A stretch of DNA of 64,000 bases from Virgibacillus ihumii (GTDB taxonomy: Bacteria; Bacillota; Bacilli; Bacillales; Amphibacillaceae), in contig NZ_CACVAN010000001.1 of the NCBI RefSeq assembly GCF_902726655.1, forward strand, positions 2,356,001-2,420,000. The letters run 5' to 3'. A model generated the notes under the pieces. That model saw nothing but the letters and a program-made list of their open reading frames with translations. It did no database searches and had not been told where the DNA came from. Made by a program: the position numbers and the translations under genes. Shown one piece after another: positions 59,190 through 64,000 of the stretch (the first letter of the stretch is position 1; each line of letters begins with the position of its first letter).

Positions 59190-60974
59190 ATGAAATTAAT
59201 GAAGCCGATTGCCGGTACAGAAATTCCGAACGGTGACAAGTGGGTGTACGAGGTGAAGTATGATGGATTCCGGTGTGTGCTTGTTTGGGAAAAAAATTCA
59301 GTTAAGCTTTTCAGCAGAAACGATACAGATCTGTCAGGAAATTTCCCGGAGATTATTGCTTATTGCCAGGAACGTCAGGAGCTGATTGCAAATGAGCTGC
59401 CGCTCAAACTGGACGGAGAATTGGTTGTATTGAACAATCCGCTGCAGGCCAATTTTTCATTGATTCAAAAGCGCGGGCGTCTCAGCAATAAGGATGCAAT
59501 TTCAACCGCAGCTGATGCCCGTCCGGCAAGTTTCATGGCATTTGATTTGTTTAATCGGGAAAATGATGCGCATTTTAGTGTGCGGAAAAAACGGCTTGCG
59601 GAAATTTTGCATCCGCTGAAGGAAAACGGTCTGGTGCGGTATGTGCCATTTTACGAAGATGCAAATATGTTATGGAAGGAAATTTTTGAAAATAAAGGAG
59701 AAGGGATGATTGCCAAACGCCGTGACAGTACTTACGGAATTGGGAAAAAACATCATGACTGGTACAAGATTAAAAACTGGCGAACGATCACCGTATTTAT
59801 GACCTTCTATCATCCGGGAAATGATTATTTTTCTATTGGTGTTTTTGACGATAACAGCATTCATGAAGTCGGCAAATGTAAGCATGGATTGGATAACGAA
59901 CAAATGGAAACGCTGAAGTCCCTTTTTCTGTCAAAAGGAGCCGCTGAAAAAGACGGATATCGCCTGCCGCCAGCTATTTGCGCTGAAATACATACCCTTG
60001 ATTTACATGGCGGAGAAGTCCGTGAGCCTGAATTCGTCCAACTGCTGCCCGGCATGACGGCTGACAGCTGTACATGGAGCAAACTTCAACAGGACATTTC
60101 CATGCTGCCGGAAGTAATCAATCCCTCACATTTGAACAAAACTTTTTGGCCCGAACCCGGGTTTACCAAAGGTGACCTGCTCGTCTACATGCGGGAAATC
60201 ACCCCCTATATGCTGCCGTTTTTACGCAATCGTCGTTTAACGGTTATCCGTTGTCCTGATGGAGTTGATGACACGTCATTTTTCCAAAAACACCTTCCGG
60301 ATTACGCGCCTGATTATATACGGGAAATTCAGGTTGATGACGAAATGTTTTTCAGCTGTGAAGATTTGAATTCACTAACATGGTTCGCCAATCACGGCGC
60401 AATTGAATTCCATGTGCCTTTTCAGACGGCTGACAGCGAAACTCCATGTGAGATTGTTTTTGATCTGGATCCGCCTGACCGGGAAGCGTTCCCGCTGGCC
60501 ATTAAGGCTGCGGTTCTTTTAAAAGAAATGCTTGATGACCTGAAGCTGACTTCATTTGTAAAAACTTCCGGGGGCAAAGGGCTGCAGGTGCATATCCCCA
60601 TTCCAAATGGCAGTCTGACATATGATGAGACGGCTGTTTTCACACAGGCGATTGCCTGGACGATTGAGGGCAGATACCCTGATTCATTTACGACTGAACG
60701 TCTAAAAGAAAAACGCGGCAACAAACTGTATATCGACTATCTCCAGCACGGCAAGGATAAAACACTGGTTGCTCCATACTCACCAAGGAAGTCTACGGAT
60801 GCAACCGTTGCTGCACCGTTATTTTGGAGTGAAGTGAAAAAAGGCCTTACACCGGATTTATTTACGATTGAAAATGCTGTCGATCGTGTGAAGACGAAAG
60901 GATGTCCATTTTCCGGGTATTGGAAAGCTGGCGCTGAGCAGAACATGGAGAAATTAATTGGGCTGATTAAATAG
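59190..60974 (+). CDS. ligD: Multifunctional DNA ligase LigD (ligase-polymerase)
   Basis: It fills and seals broken ends with Ku. The 594-residue protein has an N-terminal ATP-dependent ligase domain (K23 in EVKYDGFR is the adenylated lysine; GEGMIAKRRDSTYG) and a C-terminal primase-polymerase domain (FDLDPPD acidic pair; KTSGGKGLQVHIP). The 3'-phosphoesterase domain of some LigD proteins is absent, as in B. subtilis YkoU. GAGGAGG precedes the ATG. Confidence 0.95.
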   Translation: MKLMKPIAGTEIPNGDKWVYEVKYDGFRCVLVWEKNSVKLFSRNDTDLSGNFPEIIAYCQERQELIANELPLKLDGELVVLNNPLQANFSLIQKRGRLSNKDAISTAADARPASFMAFDLFNRENDAHFSVRKKRLAEILHPLKENGLVRYVPFYEDANMLWKEIFENKGEGMIAKRRDSTYGIGKKHHDWYKIKNWRTITVFMTFYHPGNDYFSIGVFDDNSIHEVGKCKHGLDNEQMETLKSLFLSKGAAEKDGYRLPPAICAEIHTLDLHGGEVREPEFVQLLPGMTADSCTWSKLQQDISMLPEVINPSHLNKTFWPEPGFTKGDLLVYMREITPYMLPFLRNRRLTVIRCPDGVDDTSFFQKHLPDYAPDYIREIQVDDEMFFSCEDLNSLTWFANHGAIEFHVPFQTADSETPCEIVFDLDPPDREAFPLAIKAAVLLKEMLDDLKLTSFVKTSGGKGLQVHIPIPNGSLTYDETAVFTQAIAWTIEGRYPDSFTTERLKEKRGNKLYIDYLQHGKDKTLVAPYSPRKSTDATVAAPLFWSEVKKGLTPDLFTIENAVDRVKTKGCPFSGYWKAGAEQNMEKLIGLIK

Positions 60975-61020
60975 GTTTATGCCGGGTCAGGAATGAAGCG
61001 GAGGAACTCAATTTTTGCTC

Positions 61021-61190
61021 ATGCGGTTGATGTTTCTCCCGTGCGGTTGATGTTCCGCTCGTGCGGTTGATGTTCCGCCTGTGCGGTTGATGTTCCGCCT
61101 GTGCGGTTGATGTTCCGCTCGTGCGGTTGATGTTCCGCTCGTGCGGTTGATGTTTCTCCCGTGCGGTTGATGTTCCGCCCGTGCGATCGA
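61021..61190 (+). repeat. 20-bp repeat array, GTGCGGTTGATGTT family, copy 2
   Basis: Eight exact 20-bp units run from 61021 to 61180, and a broken ninth (GTGCGATCGATTAG) closes the array. Core and tails match the array at 4013-4212, in the same orientation. It lies between the convergent ligD and tcyP genes. Confidence 0.95.
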
Positions 61191-61218
61191 TTAGATTAGG
61201 ATCTGGTCGCACGATTTT

Positions 61219-61247
61219 GGGTGCCGCGTTATTAAACGCCGGCACCC
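61219..61247. terminator. Hairpin between ligD and tcyP
   Basis: GGGTGCC-G-CGTT pairs with AACG-CC-GGCACCC around ATTA. The T run is poor on both strands, so function as a terminator is uncertain. Confidence 0.4.
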
Positions 61248-61256
61248 CCTCAATTA

Positions 61257-62651
61257 TTACGCTGAAAACTCCTGCTCGATTGCAGTTTTATCGTTGTACG
61301 TTTTTAAGTTTAATTTTTTCAAAATCCGTGCTGTTAATGTTCCGCTGAGCATGGCATCGTTTACGTTCAGTGCTGTACGACCCATATCGATCAACGCTTC
61401 AATGGAGATCAGCAGCCCGGCGAGTGCAACTGGGAGCCCCATAGATGACAGCACAATCAATGCAGCAAAAGTCGCTCCTCCTCCGACTCCAGCAACACCA
61501 AATGAACTGATTCCTACAATCAGCACTAATTTGATTAAAAATTCCGGTGTGAATGGATCAATACCAACGGAAGGCGCGATCATTACCGCAAGCATGGCCG
61601 GATAAATCCCAGCACATCCGTTTTGCCCGATCGTTGCACCAAATGATGCAGACATATTGGCAATTCCCGAATCAACACCGAGTGAATTTTTCTGCGCCTG
61701 GATATTCAATGGTATCGTACCGGCACTGGACCGGGATGAGAATGCAAAACTTAATACAGGCATCACTTTTTTCAAATACGTCATGGGATTCAGTCCAAAC
61801 ACCCCTACCAGCACTAAGTGAATAATAAACATGGCAATCAATGCTGCATATGACGCAATGACAAACTTGCCGAGTTCAAGTATACCGGCGATATCTGTCG
61901 TCGCTGTCATATTTGCAATCAATGCCAGAATCCCAAATGGTGTCAGGCGCAGAATCAAGGTTACGATCCGCATTACTACAGCATAAAGCGAATTAACAAT
62001 CTTTGTGAAAGCTTCGGCCTGTTCCGGATTTTTTCTTCGCACTCCGAGAACGGCAATCCCTACAATGATTGAAAATATAACAATTGCAATTACGGATGTT
62101 GGCCGCTGTTGAGTCATGTCCAGGAAAATATTCGTTGGAATAAAGCTAAGAATTTTTTCGGGTGTTGACATGTCTTCCACATCACCCAGCGTTGACTCCA
62201 ACATTTGCCCCCGCTCGTTTTCTGCCTGACCGGCATTAATCTGATCAGCACTCAAATTAAATAATCCTGCACTTGCGATGCCGACCACCGCTGAAATCAT
62301 TGCTGTTCCAACCAATATACCGATAATCCATGCGGACATTTTGCCAAGGTCTGATGATTTTTTTAAATTAATGATCGACTGGATAATCGATACCATGACA
62401 AGCGGCACAACGATCATCATCAGCAGGCTGACATAACCTCTCCCAACAATATCATACCATGCTCCTGTCTGACCCAGCACTTCCGATTCAGCACCATAGA
62501 TCATTTGCAGTACAGCACCAAGCACAATTCCTAACCCCAAACCGGTGAACACTCTTTTGCTGAACGAGAAATGCTTCTTCTGCATATAAAACAGTACCCC
62601 AACCAGCATAAGCAGTACGGCGATGTTGATGATAACATAAACTGTATCCAC
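61257..62651 (-). CDS. tcyP: L-cystine symporter TcyP
   Basis: A dicarboxylate/amino acid:cation symporter family (SDF) transporter for cystine. The 464-residue protein has about nine membrane helices, the SDF re-entrant-loop serine stretch FAFSSRSSAGTIPLNI, and GQNGCAGIYPAMLAV; N-terminal FSFSKRVFTGLGLGIVLG is typical. Translation starts at GTG after AAGGGGG. It stands alone; an inverted repeat overlaps its promoter region. Confidence 0.93.
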   Translation of the reverse strand: MDTVYVIINIAVLLMLVGVLFYMQKKHFSFSKRVFTGLGLGIVLGAVLQMIYGAESEVLGQTGAWYDIVGRGYVSLLMMIVVPLVMVSIIQSIINLKKSSDLGKMSAWIIGILVGTAMISAVVGIASAGLFNLSADQINAGQAENERGQMLESTLGDVEDMSTPEKILSFIPTNIFLDMTQQRPTSVIAIVIFSIIVGIAVLGVRRKNPEQAEAFTKIVNSLYAVVMRIVTLILRLTPFGILALIANMTATTDIAGILELGKFVIASYAALIAMFIIHLVLVGVFGLNPMTYLKKVMPVLSFAFSSRSSAGTIPLNIQAQKNSLGVDSGIANMSASFGATIGQNGCAGIYPAMLAVMIAPSVGIDPFTPEFLIKLVLIVGISSFGVAGVGGGATFAALIVLSSMGLPVALAGLLISIEALIDMGRTALNVNDAMLSGTLTARILKKLNLKTYNDKTAIEQEFSA

Positions 62652-62675
62652 AATTTATTCCCCCTTCACTCAAAG

Positions 62676-62698
62676 ATAATATACAACAAGTATATAAT
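62676..62698. promoter_or_regulatory. Operator-like inverted repeat before tcyP
   Basis: ATAATATAC-AACAA-GTATATAAT (8 of 9 arm bases pair) lies 25 bases before the tcyP start and includes its AT-rich promoter region. B. subtilis tcyP is controlled by CymR; whether this is a CymR site is not known. Confidence 0.4.
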
Positions 62699-62792
62699 CC
62701 TGATTACTTTAGTATGATTTAAGATATACAGGGACAGCCCAAATTGTGCCAAGGAATTAAATTTTAACAACCAGTTCAAAAAGTCTGAATCA

Positions 62793-62833
62793 AAAATAAT
62801 CCCGTACCACTATAAAAGCGGTACGGGATTACG
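62793..62833. terminator. Terminator after the OsmC gene
   Basis: A perfect 12-bp stem TAATCCCGTACC/GGTACGGGATTA with an 11-base loop has T-rich flanks. It lies downstream of the OsmC-family gene. Confidence 0.85.
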
Positions 62834-62871
62834 TTCTAAAAATGTTAAAAAAGATTTTCAGCAAACCGTAT

Positions 62872-63312
62872 TCAAACTATATCCGGCTCGACTTCCACAC
62901 TCACATTTCCTTTCAATGCCCGCGAAATCATACAGTTCTCCTCTGCTTTATCTACCAGCTTTTCCAGCATACGGTAATGTTTTTTCTCCGCATCATCCTG
63001 TAATGAAACATGCGGTGTATGAATAATCCGTTTATAGGTGATCACGCCATCCGTGACATCAACAATTCCCGCAGAATCCAGCGACATTTTTTTCAATGGG
63101 AGTTTTGACCGTTCCATCATTGCTGCGAGCGTAATTAGATAGCATGTTGCAGCTGCACCCAGAAGCATTTCATCCGGATTTGTGCCGACACCCGGTCCAT
63201 CCATCTCAGGGGGAATGGATATTTTCGTCTGTAAATTTCCTGCTTCGATATAGCCTGTACTGTTCCGTCCACCAGGCCAGTCCGCTTGCAGATCAAATTG
63301 GTGTTCCGCCAT
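62872..63312 (-). CDS. OsmC family peroxiredoxin-like protein
   Basis: The 146-residue protein is of the OsmC/Ohr fold. Two cysteines are visible: one in GAAATCYLITLAAMMERSKLP (about 58) and one in EENCMISRALKGNVSVEVEP (about 124). This is the two-cysteine pattern of thiol-dependent hydroperoxide reductases. AGAGGTG precedes the ATG. The YhfA/SACOL-like subgroup is likely. It stands alone. Confidence 0.87.
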   Translation of the reverse strand: MAEHQFDLQADWPGGRNSTGYIEAGNLQTKISIPPEMDGPGVGTNPDEMLLGAAATCYLITLAAMMERSKLPLKKMSLDSAGIVDVTDGVITYKRIIHTPHVSLQDDAEKKHYRMLEKLVDKAEENCMISRALKGNVSVEVEPDIV

Positions 63313-63410
63313 TATAATCACCTCTAATAAAAATTTAACTTTGTATCACTATAACATCAATTATTACCAGTTTACTGTTCAGCTGTTTTTCATTCAGTAC
63401 TTCCCTACCC

Positions 63411-63442
63411 AAAATAACCTCCACAATCCGGTGGAGGTTATC
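63411..63442. terminator. Terminator of the DUF488 gene
   Basis: A perfect stem ATAACCTCCAC/GTGGAGGTTAT with a 6-base loop is followed by TTTTG on the minus strand. Confidence 0.85.
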
Positions 63443-63443
63443 A

Positions 63444-63803
63444 TTATTGATGATCGAGTATTTCTTTCAGGACGACTGCCTGGTTATGTTTCTCATCCTT
63501 TGCGGAAAACAGCAATGTTACGTTTTTATTGTTTTCTTTTGTAACGTCTTTCAATTTGCTTAGCTCGTCCTGCTGCGTGCCGCTGCTGAGTTCGTCCTTA
63601 TATTTTTTCTTAAAGTCAGCAAATTTTTCCGGGTCATGCCCAAACCATTTCCGCAAATCCGAGGATGGCCCGATTTCCTTCATCCAGTGATCAAGGTTTG
63701 CCTTTTCCTTGGACATGCCCCTTGGCCATACACGATCCACCAGAACCCGAATACCGTCATCCTGATTTGCATCGTCATATATCCGTTTGATTTGTACTGG
63801 CAT
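63444..63803 (-). CDS. DUF488 family protein
   Basis: The 119-residue protein has the DUF488 pattern: IKRIYD at the start, VLVDRVWPRGMSKEKANLDHW with conserved basic residues, and LLFSAKDEKHNQAVVL near the end. Function is unknown. GAGGTG precedes the chosen ATG; the 16 upstream codons are excluded. pgcA ends 44 bp upstream on the same strand. Confidence 0.85.
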   Translation of the reverse strand: MPVQIKRIYDDANQDDGIRVLVDRVWPRGMSKEKANLDHWMKEIGPSSDLRKWFGHDPEKFADFKKKYKDELSSGTQQDELSKLKDVTKENNKNVTLLFSAKDEKHNQAVVLKEILDHQ

Positions 63804-63847
63804 TTGTATCACCTCACTATAGTGATTGTACCACCGCCGATCACAAC

Positions 63848-64000
63848 TCAAACCTGATTCATCACACGCTCCATTTCATCCTTCAGACTCGCAAGTGTTT
63901 CCACGCTTTGTTGATTGCTTGAACTGCACACTCCGAAATAGCACTTGATTTTCGGCTCAGTTCCGGACGGGCGGAGACATACCCAGCAGTCTCTTTCAAG
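63848..64000 (-). CDS. pgcA: Phosphoglucomutase, C-terminal end (partial)
   Basis: Fifty codons and a stop on the minus strand read LERDCWVCLRPSGTEPKIKC… and end MERVMNQV. RPSGTEPKIK is the phosphate-binding loop of the alpha-D-phosphohexomutase family. The best fit is PgcA (glucose-6-phosphate to glucose-1-phosphate for wall glycolipid and teichoic acid synthesis). The rest lies beyond the window. Phosphomannomutase is an alternative name for the same family. Confidence 0.85.
   Translation of the reverse strand, partial: LERDCWVCLRPSGTEPKIKCYFGVCSSSNQQSVETLASLKDEMERVMNQV

Noticed and set aside
58037..61190. Genomic island or prophage around ku-ligD
   Set aside because: No integrase, attachment repeats, tRNA or phage genes; neighbours are ordinary chromosomal genes.

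Overview
The window is chromosomal DNA of a low-to-moderate GC, spore-forming Bacillaceae. The gene order closely follows the Bacillus subtilis ywl–ywj–ywh–ywf–ywd arm (atpIB, mnaA-upp-glyA, ywlG-rpiB-ywlE-mntP-ywlC, spoIIR-prmC-prfA, tdk-rpmE-rho-glpX-murAB-tal-spo0F-pyrG-rpoE, fadF, argS-ywiB, ywhD, ywgA, ywfO, lipL, pta, hemQ, cwlJ-gerQ, ywdK, ywdI). A recognisable ectoine hydrolase (DoeA) and the repeat content suggest a halophilic or halotolerant genus near Virgibacillus, Oceanobacillus or Lentibacillus; the genus is inference.

Layout. 1-5.4 kb: ATP synthase start (atpI, atpB), a secreted Vpr-like subtilase and UDP-GlcNAc 2-epimerase. 5.4-14.7 kb: upp, glyA and the ywl block, then spoIIR, prmC and prfA. 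14.9-25.4 kb: a NERD protein, tdk, a zinc-free L31, rho, glpX, murAB, transaldolase, spo0F, pyrG with a complete CTP-sensing leader, and rpoE. 25.9-37.8 kb: acyl-CoA catabolism (fadF, thiolase, 3-hydroxyacyl-CoA dehydrogenase, two acyl-CoA dehydrogenases, MeaB, a TetR regulator and fused isobutyryl-CoA mutase IcmF). This block is larger than its B. subtilis equivalent. 38.2-50.8 kb: argS, a class A PBP, ywfO, lipL, pta, hemQ, the germination pair cwlJ-gerQ and small ywd genes. 50.9-64 kb: accessory functions (YerD-like flavoprotein, YjiH transporter, sugar-nucleotide reductase, acyltransferase, DoeA, Ku and LigD for end joining, TcyP, OsmC, DUF488) and the 3' end of pgcA. Most genes lie on the minus strand.

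No phage, transposase, tRNA, rRNA or CRISPR locus was seen. The most unusual content is intergenic. Nine arrays of short direct repeats, in about seven sequence families, all have a 20-22 bp period (two helical turns) and lie between otherwise ordinary genes. Other non-coding signals are a DnaA-box cluster at ywlC, the pyrG reiterative-transcription attenuator, a perfect palindrome over the predicted atp start site with a terminator-like hairpin downstream, a FadR-like palindrome in the fadF promoter, a MITE-like repeat of about 240 bp, and a pair of related hairpin elements behind spo0F and gerQ. All functional assignments rest on reading the sequence and remembered family knowledge; no database search was run.
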